Part shown: piece after piece, positions 1 to 11,402 of the stretch
Position numbering within the stretch: the stretch's first letter is position 1
Layout: the number at the start of each line of letters is the position of its first letter
From: Actinacidiphila cocklensis
GTDB taxonomy: Bacteria > Actinomycetota > Actinomycetes > Streptomycetales > Streptomycetaceae
Assembly: GCF_907177275.1 (NCBI RefSeq)
Contig: NZ_CAJSLV010000048.1
Coordinates: 124,001-188,000 of the forward strand
Direction of reading: 5' to 3'
Length of the DNA: 64,000 nucleotides
Made by a program: the position numbers and the translations under genes
Notes under the pieces: generated by a model
Told to the model about the DNA's origin: nothing
The model's database searches: none
Seen by the model: only the letters and a program-made list of their open reading frames with translations

Positions 1-3715
<3,715 letters not shown>

Positions 3716-3729
3716 ACCACCGGGGGAGG

Positions 3730-4473
3730 TCAGGACCAGCGATCAGTGCGGGTGAGGAGCAGGGCGGTGGCGGCCACGCCGGCCGTGGAGGTGCGCAGGA
3801 CCGTCGGTCCCAAGCGGTACGCCAGGGCGCCCGCCTCCGCGAAGGCGGCGATCTCCTCGGGGGCGACCCCGCCCTCGGGGCCGACGACCAGGACCAGCGA
3901 CCCGGCGGAAGGCAGCGGCGCGGACGCCAGCGCGGCGGCGCCCTCCTCGTGGAGGACCCCCGCGAACTGCGCACCGCCGAGAAGCGCCGCGACCTGACGC
4001 GTCGTCATCAGCTCCCCGACCGAGGGGAACCGCAGGCGCCGCGCCTGCTTGGCCGCCTCCCGGGCGGTGGACCGCCACTTGGCCAGCGACTTGGCCCCGC
4101 GCTCCCCCCGCCACTGCGTCACGCAGCGACCCGCCGCCCACGGCACGATCGCGTCGACGCCGGCCTCCGTCATCGTCTCGACGGCGAGTTCGCCGCGGTC
4201 GCCCTTGGGCAGGGCCTGGACGACGGTGATACGCGGGGAGGGCTCGTCCTCCTCCCGGACGCCGTCGACGTCGACGTCCAGCTCGTCCTTGCCGCGTACG
4301 GCCGCCACACGGCCGTACGCGCCCCGTCCCGCCCCGTCCGTCAGGACGACCTCCTCGCCGGGCTGCAGCCGCCGTACGGACACCGCGTGGCGCCCCTCGG
4401 GGCCGTCCAGGGCGATCCGGGAGGGCGAGCCGTCCAGCGCGGCGGGCTCGACCAGGAAGACCGGCGCCGTCAC
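3730..4473 (-). CDS. rsmE: 16S rRNA m3U1498 methyltransferase RsmE
   Basis: A 247-residue SPOUT-class methyltransferase that methylates N3 of U1498 in the decoding region of 16S rRNA with SAM. The N-terminal PUA-like part (residues 1-75) contains EGRHAVSVRRLQPGEEV. The C-terminal trefoil knot carries the diagnostic SAM-binding loops VVGPEGGVAPEE (about 193-204) and LGPTVLRTSTAGVAA (about 220-234). Length is normal. The start is GTG, and its first bases overlap the stop of the upstream nitronate monooxygenase (GTGA, 4 bp), so the two are translationally coupled. Confidence 0.96.
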   Translation of the reverse strand: MTAPVFLVEPAALDGSPSRIALDGPEGRHAVSVRRLQPGEEVVLTDGAGRGAYGRVAAVRGKDELDVDVDGVREEDEPSPRITVVQALPKGDRGELAVETMTEAGVDAIVPWAAGRCVTQWRGERGAKSLAKWRSTAREAAKQARRLRFPSVGELMTTRQVAALLGGAQFAGVLHEEGAAALASAPLPSAGSLVLVVGPEGGVAPEEIAAFAEAGALAYRLGPTVLRTSTAGVAATALLLTRTDRWS

Positions 4474-5531
4474 GCCACGACCTCCTGTGCCGCGTGCAGC
4501 TCCTCGATCAGCAGCTCCATCAGGCGCCCCGCCGATTCCTCACGGGCCAGCCGGTGGCCCTGCCCGGCCCACAGGGCCATCGCCTGCGGGTCGCCCCCAG
4601 CGGCGGCGGCCTTGCGCAGCGGCGCCGTCAGATGGTGGATCTGCGGGTAGGCCTGCGGCGCGTACGGCCCGTGCTCGCGGATGAAGCGGTTGACCAGCGC
4701 ACGGCCGGGGCGCCCGGAGAAGGCCCTGGTCAGCTCGGTGCGGGTGAAGACCGGGTCGGTGAGCGCCCGCTTGTGCAGCGGATCGGCGCCGGACTCGGGG
4801 CAGACCAGGAAGGCCGTGCCGAGCTGCGCCGCGTCCGCGCCCGCCGCGAGCACCGCGGCGATCTGCGCGCCCCGCATCAGGCCGCCGGCCGCGATCAACG
4901 GCACCTGCACCGCCTCGCGCACCTGCGGCAGCAGGGCGAGCAGGCCGGTGCCCGCGTGGTCGAGCTGCGGGTCGTCGCGGTGGGTGCCCTGGTGGCCGCC
5001 GGCCTCCACGCCCTGCACGCACACCGCGTCGGCGCCGGCCCATTGCGCGGCCAGCGCCTCCGGCACCGAGGTGGCGGTGACCACGGTGTACGTACCGGCC
5101 TTGCGGAACGACTCCAGCACCGCCTGCGCCGGGCACCCGAACGTGAAGCTCACCATCGGCACGGGGTCTTCCAGCAGGATGGCGACCTTGGCGTCGTAGG
5201 CGTCGTCGGTGCCGGCGTCGGGGTCGCCGAGCGGCGTCCCGTACCAGGCCCCCTCGCCGGCCAGCTGCTCGGCGTACACCGCCACGGCGGACGGGTCGGT
5301 GGCCTTGGGCTGCGGCATGAACAGGTTGACCCCGAAAGGGTGCGTGCTCTGGTCGCGGAGCTGCCGGATCTCCTCGTACATCGCCTCGGGCGTCTTGTAC
5401 CCGGCCGCCAGGAACCCCAGCCCGCCGGCCGCTGCGACCGCCGTGGCCAGCCGCGGGTTGGACGCGCCACCGGCCATCGGGGCCTGCACGATCGGGTACG
5501 CCGAGAACGACGTCAGACTGGGCGCGGACAT
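4470..5531 (-). CDS. Nitronate monooxygenase / 2-nitropropane dioxygenase family
   Basis: A 353-residue FMN-dependent TIM-barrel enzyme that oxidises alkyl nitronates, a detoxification role. Seen motifs: N-terminal VQAPMAGGASNP, substrate/FMN segment CVQGVEAGGHQGTH with the likely catalytic His around residue 195, and phosphate-binding AAGGLMRGAQIAAVLAAGADAAQLGT. The ATG at 5529-5531 gives MSAPSLTSF, the usual short N-terminus; an upstream in-frame extension is low-complexity and rejected. It overlaps rsmE by 4 bp, so the two form one operon. Actual substrate within the NMO superfamily is not determined. Confidence 0.92.
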   Translation of the reverse strand: MSAPSLTSFSAYPIVQAPMAGGASNPRLATAVAAAGGLGFLAAGYKTPEAMYEEIRQLRDQSTHPFGVNLFMPQPKATDPSAVAVYAEQLAGEGAWYGTPLGDPDAGTDDAYDAKVAILLEDPVPMVSFTFGCPAQAVLESFRKAGTYTVVTATSVPEALAAQWAGADAVCVQGVEAGGHQGTHRDDPQLDHAGTGLLALLPQVREAVQVPLIAAGGLMRGAQIAAVLAAGADAAQLGTAFLVCPESGADPLHKRALTDPVFTRTELTRAFSGRPGRALVNRFIREHGPYAPQAYPQIHHLTAPLRKAAAAGGDPQAMALWAGQGHRLAREESAGRLMELLIEELHAAQEVVA

Positions 5532-5633
5532 GCACCTAGCCTGCCATGCGCTCGCCGCGCCGGCCCATACCGCCCCCCGGGTCCCCTCGCGCCGGACGGC
5601 GCCCCTCCCGGGCCGCGCCCGGCCCGCCCCACC

Positions 5634-5785
5634 CGTCACCCGGCGACGGACCGCCACCACGTCAGGGCAGCGCTGGCGCCGCCCCAGGAGCCGTCACACG
5701 GATCGGGACCGCCACCACATCAGGCGGCGCTGGCGGCCGCCCCCCAGGACCCGTCACACGGCGAGGGACCGCCACGACATCAGGG
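5634..5785. repeat. Degenerate ~60-bp tandem repeats upstream of the NMO gene
   Basis: Three successive units begin with CCGTCAC(A/C)CGG at 5634, 5692 and 5752 and continue with a shared GGGACCGCCACCACATCAGG-type core, giving about two and a half copies with a period of 58-60 bp. No coding potential is convincing: all six frames give biased shadow translations. The repeats lie in the 613-bp gap between the divergently read end of dnaJ2 and the start of the nitronate monooxygenase gene. Confidence 0.65.
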
Positions 5786-5878
5786 GCGCGGGTCGCCACC
5801 GGCCCGAAGGGGCTGTTCGGTCTGAACCGGGCCACCGGCCGCGAGCGAAGCGCACCCCCAGGCGAAGCCCTGGGGACG

Positions 5879-5906
5879 GTTGCGCGCGCAGTTCCCCGCG
5901 CCCCTG
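5879..5906. repeat. Dispersed GCGCAGTTCCCCGCGCCCC element, copy 1
   Basis: The segment contains GCGCAGTTCCCCGCGCCCC, a sequence that recurs in this window at 13386-13418, inverted at 13494-13520 and 13577-13606, and in diverged form inside comEC at 25847-25879. Such short palindromic repeats are common between genes in Streptomyces chromosomes. Here it sits between the two tandem-repeat arrays downstream of dnaJ2. Confidence 0.7.
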
Positions 5907-5940
5907 GTGGTTGCCCGCTTACCGAAGGGGAACCCCACGC

Positions 5941-6130
5941 CACCGCGCCCGGCGGAAGGGCGCCCTCCTGCGCCAGGAGCACCCCAAGGCCACCGCGCCC
6001 AGCGGAAGCGCGCCGTCCCGCGTAAGAGGCACCCCGCAGGCACCGCGGCCCGCGGAAGGGCGCCCCCTTGCGGAAAGGGGCACCCCTCAGGCACCGCGCC
6101 CAGCGGAAGGGCACCCCTCGGGGCAAAGGG
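5941..6130. repeat. ~50-bp imperfect tandem repeats just downstream of dnaJ2
   Basis: Units starting CACCGCG(C/G)CC(C/A)(A/G)GCGGAAG begin at 5941, 5991, 6041 and 6092, a regular period of about 50 bp. Each unit includes GGAAGGGCGCC and a short internal palindrome around GAGGCACCCC. The array ends 14 bp before the dnaJ2 stop codon, so the transcript 3' end would run into it; it may act as a transcription or RNA-stability boundary. No protein is supported. Confidence 0.65.
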
Positions 6131-6144
6131 AGCGCGGCCGCGCG

Positions 6145-7278
6145 TCAGCGGCCGTTGAACGCGTCCTTCAGGCGGGAGAAGAGGCCCTGCTGGCCCGGGG
6201 CGAACTGGCCCGTGGGGCGTTCCTCGCCGCGGAGCTTGGCCAGGCGGCGGAGCAGGTCCTCCTGGTCCGCGTCGAGCTTGTGCGGGGTCACGACCTCGAC
6301 GTGGACGACGAGGTCGCCGCGGCCGCCGCCGCGCAGGTGGGTGATGCCGCGCTGGTGCAGCGGGATCGACTGGCCGGACTGCGTGCCCGGCCGGATGTCG
6401 ATCTCCTCGATGCCGTCGAGCGTCTCCAGCGGGCACTTCGTGCCGAGCGCCGCGGCCGTCATCGGGATGGTGACGGTGCAGTGCAGGTCGTCGCCGCGGC
6501 GCTGGAACACCTGGTGCGGGACCTCGCGGATCTCGACGTAGAGGTCGCCGGCGGGGCCGCCGCCGGGGCCGACCTCGCCCTCGCCCGCGAGCTGGATGCG
6601 CGTGCCGTTGTCGACGCCCGCGGGGATCTTGACGGTCAGGGTGCGGCGGGACCGCACCCGCCCGTCTCCCGCGCACTCCGGGCACGGCGTGGGCACGACC
6701 GTGCCGAAGCCCTGGCACTGCGGGCAGGGGCGGGAGGTCATGACCTGGCCGAGGAAGGACCGGGTGACCTGGGACACCTCGCCGCGGCCGCGGCACATGT
6801 CGCAGGTCTGCGCCGCGGTGCCGGGCGCGGCCCCTTCGCCGTTGCAGGTCCCGCAGGTGACCGCGGTGTCGACCTGGATGTCCTTGGTGGTGCCGAAGGC
6901 CGCCTCTTCGAGGTCGATCTCCAGCCGGATCATCGCGTCCTGCCCGCGCCGGGTGCGCGAGCGCGGTCCGCGCTGCTGCGACTGCCCGAAGAAGGCGTCC
7001 ATGATGTCGCTGAAGTTCCCGAAGCCCTGGCCGAAGCCCGCCCCCGCGCCGCCGCCCGCGGCCGACAGCGGGTCGCCGCCGAGGTCGTAGACCTGCTTCT
7101 TCTGCGGGTCGGAGAGCACCTCGTAGGCCGCGTTGATCTCCTTGAACCGCTCCTGCGTCTTGGGGTCGGGATTGACGTCAGGGTGCAGCTCCCGGGCGAG
7201 ACGGCGGAATGCCTTCTTGATCTCGTCCGGACCTGCGTCGCGGCGTACGCCCAGTACGGCGTAGTAGTCCGTGGCCAC
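6145..7278 (-). CDS. dnaJ2: Molecular chaperone DnaJ2 (type I Hsp40)
   Basis: A 377-residue co-chaperone that stimulates the DnaK ATPase and hands over unfolded clients. Order of domains: J-domain (residues 1-68) with the HPD motif at about 33-35; Gly/Phe-rich linker (GGGAGAGFGQGFGNF); zinc-finger region with four CxxCxGxG-type repeats (CGTCNGEG, CDMCRGRG, CPQCQGFG, CPECAGDG); and the C-terminal substrate-binding domain. All zinc ligands are present. The GTG start follows the hrcA stop directly (TAA then GTG), so it is the distal gene of an hrcA-dnaJ2 operon under CIRCE/HrcA control. Confidence 0.97.
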   Translation of the reverse strand: MATDYYAVLGVRRDAGPDEIKKAFRRLARELHPDVNPDPKTQERFKEINAAYEVLSDPQKKQVYDLGGDPLSAAGGGAGAGFGQGFGNFSDIMDAFFGQSQQRGPRSRTRRGQDAMIRLEIDLEEAAFGTTKDIQVDTAVTCGTCNGEGAAPGTAAQTCDMCRGRGEVSQVTRSFLGQVMTSRPCPQCQGFGTVVPTPCPECAGDGRVRSRRTLTVKIPAGVDNGTRIQLAGEGEVGPGGGPAGDLYVEIREVPHQVFQRRGDDLHCTVTIPMTAAALGTKCPLETLDGIEEIDIRPGTQSGQSIPLHQRGITHLRGGGRGDLVVHVEVVTPHKLDADQEDLLRRLAKLRGEERPTGQFAPGQQGLFSRLKDAFNGR

Positions 7279-8295
7279 TTACGACTCCGCCAGGATCTGT
7301 CCGACGTAACGTGCCACTGCGCGTACCGCTCCCATCGTTCCGGGGTAGTCCATGCGGGTCGGTCCGACCACGCCGAGTTTGGCGACTGCCTCGTCGCCCG
7401 AACCGTAGCCGACGGCCACCACCGAGGTGGAGTTGAGGCCCTCGTGAAAATTCTCATGCCCGATCCGCACGGTCATCGCGGAGTCGGTTGCCTCGCCGAG
7501 CAGTTTGAGAAGCACCATCTGCTCCTCCAGTGCTTCGAGCACGGGTCTGATCGTCAGCGGGAAGTCGTGGTTGAACCTCGTGAGGTTGGCGGCGCCGCCG
7601 AGCATGATGCGCTCCTCGGTCTGCTCCACCAGAGTTTCCAGCAGGGTGGCGAGCACTCCGGCGACCGCGGGGCGGTCGTCGGGGTCGAAGCTCTCCGGCA
7701 GGTCCTGGACCAGCGGCGGCACGTCGGCGAAGCGGCGGCCGACGACCCGGCTGTTGAGCCGGGCGCGCAGGTCCGCGAGCACGGTCTCGCCGACCGGTGC
7801 CTGGCAGTCGATCAGCCGCTGCTCGACCCGTCCGGTGTCGGTGATCAGCACCAGCATGATGCGGGCGGGCGCGAGCGCCAGCAGCTCCACGTGGCGCACC
7901 GAGGACCTGGTCAGCGACGGGTACTGCACGACGGCGACCTGCCGGGTGAGCTGCGCGAGCAGCCGCACCGTCCTGGCGACGACGTCGTCGAGGTCGACCG
8001 CGCCGTCGAGGAAGTTCTGGATCGCCCGGCGCTCGGCGGACGACAGCGGCTTGACACCGGCCATCTTGTCCACGAACAGCCGGTACCCCTTGTCGGTGGG
8101 GATACGGCCCGCGCTGGTGTGCGGCTGGGCGATGTAGCCCTCGTCCTCGAGCACCGCCATGTCGTTGCGCACGGTGGCCGGTGAGACGCCCAGCCGGTGG
8201 CGCTCGGTGAGCGCCTTGGAACCGACCGGCTCCTCGGTGCCGACGTAGTCCTGGACGATGGCACGCAGGACTTCGAGTCTGCGTTCGCTCAGCAT
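7279..8295 (-). CDS. hrcA: Heat-inducible transcription repressor HrcA
   Basis: A 338-residue repressor that binds CIRCE operators and shuts off class I heat-shock genes; its folding depends on GroEL. The N-terminal winged helix is visible as [17 protein letters not shown], then EPVGSKAL, and the recognition segment [19 protein letters not shown] with [16 protein letters not shown]. The GAF-like middle domain and C-terminal dimerisation region follow. I start at the ATG giving MLSERRL because GGAGG lies about 7 bp upstream; the longer in-frame extension crosses the CIRCE element and would not be translated. It precedes dnaJ2 with no gap. Confidence 0.97.
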   Translation of the reverse strand: MLSERRLEVLRAIVQDYVGTEEPVGSKALTERHRLGVSPATVRNDMAVLEDEGYIAQPHTSAGRIPTDKGYRLFVDKMAGVKPLSSAERRAIQNFLDGAVDLDDVVARTVRLLAQLTRQVAVVQYPSLTRSSVRHVELLALAPARIMLVLITDTGRVEQRLIDCQAPVGETVLADLRARLNSRVVGRRFADVPPLVQDLPESFDPDDRPAVAGVLATLLETLVEQTEERIMLGGAANLTRFNHDFPLTIRPVLEALEEQMVLLKLLGEATDSAMTVRIGHENFHEGLNSTSVVAVGYGSGDEAVAKLGVVGPTRMDYPGTMGAVRAVARYVGQILAES

Positions 8296-8324
8296 CGCGC
8301 ACCTCCAGCCGTGTCGTCCCTGGC

Positions 8325-8351
8325 CTGGCACTCCGCCGTTTCGAGTGCCAG
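8325..8351. promoter_or_regulatory. CIRCE operator for HrcA
   Basis: A perfect 9-bp inverted repeat with a 9-nt spacer: CTGGCACTC, nine bases, GAGTGCCAG. This matches the CIRCE architecture (consensus TTAGCACTC-N9-GAGTGCTAA) apart from the outer bases, which are GC-shifted as expected in Streptomyces. It lies 30 bp upstream of the hrcA start codon, so HrcA should autoregulate hrcA-dnaJ2 from it. Confidence 0.93.
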
Positions 8352-8462
8352 CTTTCCCGCAGCAAGTGTACGGCGAGGCGGCAAGGGCTCGGCAAGGGTG
8401 CGGCACACCGGGTACGGGGAGGTGACCGCGAGCGGCACCGCGGCGGCGATAGCGTCACCCCC

Positions 8463-9218
8463 GTGGAATCTGTGGAGAGCACGGAGAATCCGGGTACGGG
8501 CGGTTCTGTCTGGGAGCAACTGGCTCCCGGGGTCGCCCGGCGACGGATGCCCCATCTCGATGTGACGATCGGACTGGTGGTCGGCTCCGGCGGCGTACTG
8601 CTGGTGGACACCGCCTCCACGCCGGCGGAGGGCGCGGAGCTGCGCGGGCAGGTCGAGGCGCTGACCGGCCGCACGGTCACGCACATCGCCCTCACCCACG
8701 GCCACTTCGACCACGTCTTCGGCACCGCCGCCTTCCCCGGCGCCGAGGTCTACGGGGAGCGCTCGCTTCCGGACTATCTGCGCCGGGAGCGCGAGGCGCT
8801 GCTCGAGTCCGCGGTACGGCACGGCACCGACCGGGAGCAGGCCGAGCAGGCGGCGCGGGAGCTGGTGCTGCCGACCCGGCAGGTGGCCGGGGAGACCGAG
8901 GTCGACCTGGGCGAGCGCCGGGTGCGGCTGGTGCACCCGGGCACCGGGCACACCGACCACGACCTGGTGGTGGTCGTGCCGGGCGCCAGCCCGAGCGACC
9001 CGACGGTGGTCTTCTGCGGCGACCTGGTCGAGGAGTCGGGCGAACCGCAGGCGGGCGACGACGCCGACCCGGCGCACTGGCCCGGCACCCTGGACGCGCT
9101 GCTCGCCCTCGGCGGCGAAACCGGCCGCTATGTACCGGGCCACGGCGCCGTGGTCGACGCGCGTTACCTGCGGGCGCAGCGCGACGCACTTGCCGAGCGC
9201 TTCGGGACCGCGACCTAG
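8463..9218 (+). CDS. MBL-fold metallo-hydrolase
   Basis: A 251-residue metallo-beta-lactamase-fold hydrolase. The metal-binding motif HGHFDH is in LTHGHFDHVFG (about residues 79-84); further ligands are likely His in HPGTGHTDHD, Asp in FCGDLVEE, and His in VPGHGAV, so a binuclear zinc site looks complete. The family includes thiolesterases, lactonases and glyoxalase II-like enzymes; no substrate can be assigned. GTG start. It is divergent from hrcA across the CIRCE region and is followed by the DUF3097 gene 70 bp downstream. Confidence 0.9.
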   Translation: MESVESTENPGTGGSVWEQLAPGVARRRMPHLDVTIGLVVGSGGVLLVDTASTPAEGAELRGQVEALTGRTVTHIALTHGHFDHVFGTAAFPGAEVYGERSLPDYLRREREALLESAVRHGTDREQAEQAARELVLPTRQVAGETEVDLGERRVRLVHPGTGHTDHDLVVVVPGASPSDPTVVFCGDLVEESGEPQAGDDADPAHWPGTLDALLALGGETGRYVPGHGAVVDARYLRAQRDALAERFGTAT

Positions 9219-9288
9219 GCTCGCTTTTCCGCCGCCTTGTGCCGCGCGTCCTGGGCTCGGCAAGGGGCTGCTGGTTACGATCGCCCCC

Positions 9289-10113
9289 ATGCGCAGCAGG
9301 AGTTACGACCCCGAATTGACCCCGCCGTGGAAGAAGAGCGCCCCGGCCCCCGAGGTGGCGGCGGAGGCCGACCTGGTGGTCGAGGAGGCGACGACGGGCT
9401 TCTGCGGGGCCGTGGTGCGCTGCGAGAAGACCGCGGAAGGGCACACGGTCACCCTGGAGGACCGCTTCGGCAAGCACCGGGTCTTCCCGATGGTGCCCCG
9501 CGGCTTCCTGATCGACGGCCGCACGGTCACGCTGGTGCGCCCGCAGGCCGCGCCCGCACCGCGGGGGCCGCTGCTGTCCGCGTCGGGTTCCGTGGCGGTG
9601 CCCGGCGTGAAGGCGCGGGTGGCGCGGGCCGGGCGCATCTACGTCGAGGGGCGGCACGACGCCGAGCTGGTCGAACGGGTCTGGGGCCACGACCTGCGGG
9701 TCGAGGGCGTGGTCGTGGAGTACCTGGAGGGCGTCGACGACCTGCCCGCGATCGTGGCGGACTTCGCCCCGGCCCCCGACGCCCGGCTCGGCGTGCTGGT
9801 CGACCACCTGGTGCCGGGGTCGAAGGAGTCGCGTGTTGCCGCGTCGGTGAGCGGCGCGGACGTCCTGGTCGTCGGGCACCCGTACATCGACGTGTGGGAG
9901 GCGGTGAAGCCCGCTTCCGTCGGCATCCGGCAGTGGCCGCGGGTGCCGCGCGGCGAGGACTGGAAGACCGGGGTGTGCCGGGCGCTGGGCTGGGACATGT
10001 CCACCGGTGAGGCCTGGCAGCGCATCCTGGCGTCCGTGCGGACGTACAAGGACCTGCAGCCGGAGCTGCTGGGCTCGGTGGAGCACCTGATCGACTTCGT
10101 GACCGCGCCCTGA
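9289..10113 (+). CDS. DUF3097 family protein
   Basis: A 274-residue soluble protein conserved in actinobacteria and known as DUF3097. Visible features are a basic SRSYDPELTPPWKK N-terminus, a beta-rich N-terminal half, and a TOPRIM-like looking segment RAGRIYVEGRHDAELVERVWG around residues 108-128 followed by GVLVDHLVPGSKES and DVLVVGHPYIDVWEAVK, a pattern of conserved E and D residues reminiscent of nucleotidyl-transfer/primase folds. That resemblance is my inference. ATG start at 9289; longer in-frame versions run back into the MBL gene and are rejected. Convergent with hemW. Confidence 0.88.
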   Translation: MRSRSYDPELTPPWKKSAPAPEVAAEADLVVEEATTGFCGAVVRCEKTAEGHTVTLEDRFGKHRVFPMVPRGFLIDGRTVTLVRPQAAPAPRGPLLSASGSVAVPGVKARVARAGRIYVEGRHDAELVERVWGHDLRVEGVVVEYLEGVDDLPAIVADFAPAPDARLGVLVDHLVPGSKESRVAASVSGADVLVVGHPYIDVWEAVKPASVGIRQWPRVPRGEDWKTGVCRALGWDMSTGEAWQRILASVRTYKDLQPELLGSVEHLIDFVTAP

Positions 10114-10131
10114 GCGGGGCGGGCCGCCGGG

Positions 10132-11364
10132 TCAATCGGTGAGGTCGCGCACCACGGCGTCGGCCAGCAGCCGCCCGCGCCGGGTCAGGACGGCCCGCCC
10201 GGCCGCGTGGGCCGCGGGCTCCAGGAGGCCGTCGCCCACCGCCCGCACCGCCGCCCTGGCGCCCGCGCCGGTCAGCAGGTCGAGCGGGCAGCCCGCGGAC
10301 AGCCGCAGCTCCAGCAGGATGCGCTCGACCCTGCGGTCCTCGGCGGCGAGCACCTCGCGCCCCGCGCCGGGGCTGCGGGACTCGGCGAGCGCCTGCGCAT
10401 AGGCGCCCGGGTGCTTCACGTTCCACCAGCGCACACCGCCGACGTGGCTGTGCGCACCGGGTCCCGCGCCCCACCAGTCGGCGCCGGTCCAGTACAGCTC
10501 GTTGTGGCGGCACCTGGCGGCGTCGGCGGTCGCCCAGTTGGAGACCTCGTACCAGCCGAATCCGGCCGCGGACAGCCGCTCGTCGGCGATCAGGTAGCGG
10601 TCGGCGTGCTCGTCGTCGTCGGTCATGGGCACCTCGCCGCGGCGGATGCGCCGGGCCAGCTGCGTACCCTCCTCGACGATCAGCGCATACGCCGACACAT
10701 GGTCGGGGCCTGCGCCTATTGCCGCGTCGAGCGAGGCACGCCAGTCGTCGTCGGACTCGCCGGGGGTGCCGTAGATCAGGTCGAGGTTGACGTGCTCGAA
10801 GCCCGCGGCGCGTGCTTCGGCGACGCATGCCTCGGGCCGCCCCGGGGTATGGGTGCGGTCCAGGATCCGCAGCACATGCTGCCGGGCGCTCTGCATGCCG
10901 AAGGACATCCTGGTGAAGCCGCCGGCCCGCAGCTCGGCAAGATACGCCGGGCCGACGGACTCCGGGTTGGCCTCGGTGGTGATCTCCGCGTCCGGCGCGA
11001 GTCCGAACTCGTCCCTGATGGCGCCGAGCATCCGCACGAGGTCCGCCGCAGGCAGCAGGGTCGGGGTGCCGCCGCCGACGAAGACCGTCTCCGCCTGCCG
11101 CGGGTCGTCCCCGAGCACCTTCCTGGCCAGCCGGATCTCGTCGATCAGGACGTCGGCGTAGTTGTCGCGGGACGCCAGTGCGCCGCCGGAGCCGCGCAGC
11201 TCGCTCGCGGTGTAGGTGTTGAAGTCGCAGTAGCCGCAGCGGGTGGCGCAGTAGGGCACGTGGAGGTAGAAGCCGAGCGGCCGTCCCGCGGCGCCGGACA
11301 GCGCCTGCGGCGGCAGGGCGCCGTCCTCGGGCACGGGTTCGCCGTCGGGCAGTACGGAGGGCAT
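10132..11364 (-). CDS. hemW: HemW (radical-SAM coproporphyrinogen III oxidase-like haem chaperone)
   Basis: A 410-residue radical-SAM protein. The FeS cluster motif CATRCGYCDF lies at about residues 38-47, preceded by YLHVPYC. VFVGGGTPTLL and the NPESV segment are typical of the family, and the C-terminal HemN-like domain is present. The CxxxCxxC is followed by Asp-Phe, not the extra Cys typical of genuine HemN, which supports HemW, a haem-binding chaperone, rather than oxygen-independent coproporphyrinogen oxidase. I use the ATG at 11362-11364; the upstream in-frame reading belongs to a different gene region. The SpoIIE-type gene lies 38 bp upstream on the same strand. Confidence 0.93.
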   Translation of the reverse strand: MPSVLPDGEPVPEDGALPPQALSGAAGRPLGFYLHVPYCATRCGYCDFNTYTASELRGSGGALASRDNYADVLIDEIRLARKVLGDDPRQAETVFVGGGTPTLLPAADLVRMLGAIRDEFGLAPDAEITTEANPESVGPAYLAELRAGGFTRMSFGMQSARQHVLRILDRTHTPGRPEACVAEARAAGFEHVNLDLIYGTPGESDDDWRASLDAAIGAGPDHVSAYALIVEEGTQLARRIRRGEVPMTDDDEHADRYLIADERLSAAGFGWYEVSNWATADAARCRHNELYWTGADWWGAGPGAHSHVGGVRWWNVKHPGAYAQALAESRSPGAGREVLAAEDRRVERILLELRLSAGCPLDLLTGAGARAAVRAVGDGLLEPAAHAAGRAVLTRRGRLLADAVVRDLTD

Positions 11365-11402
11365 GACCCCAGTATCCGGCACGCCGGGCGGTACCCGGCA
11401 CG

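Noticed and set aside
5532-6144. Small proteins in the gap between dnaJ2 and the NMO gene
   Set aside because: All frames are low-complexity translations of tandem repeats with no start-site support.
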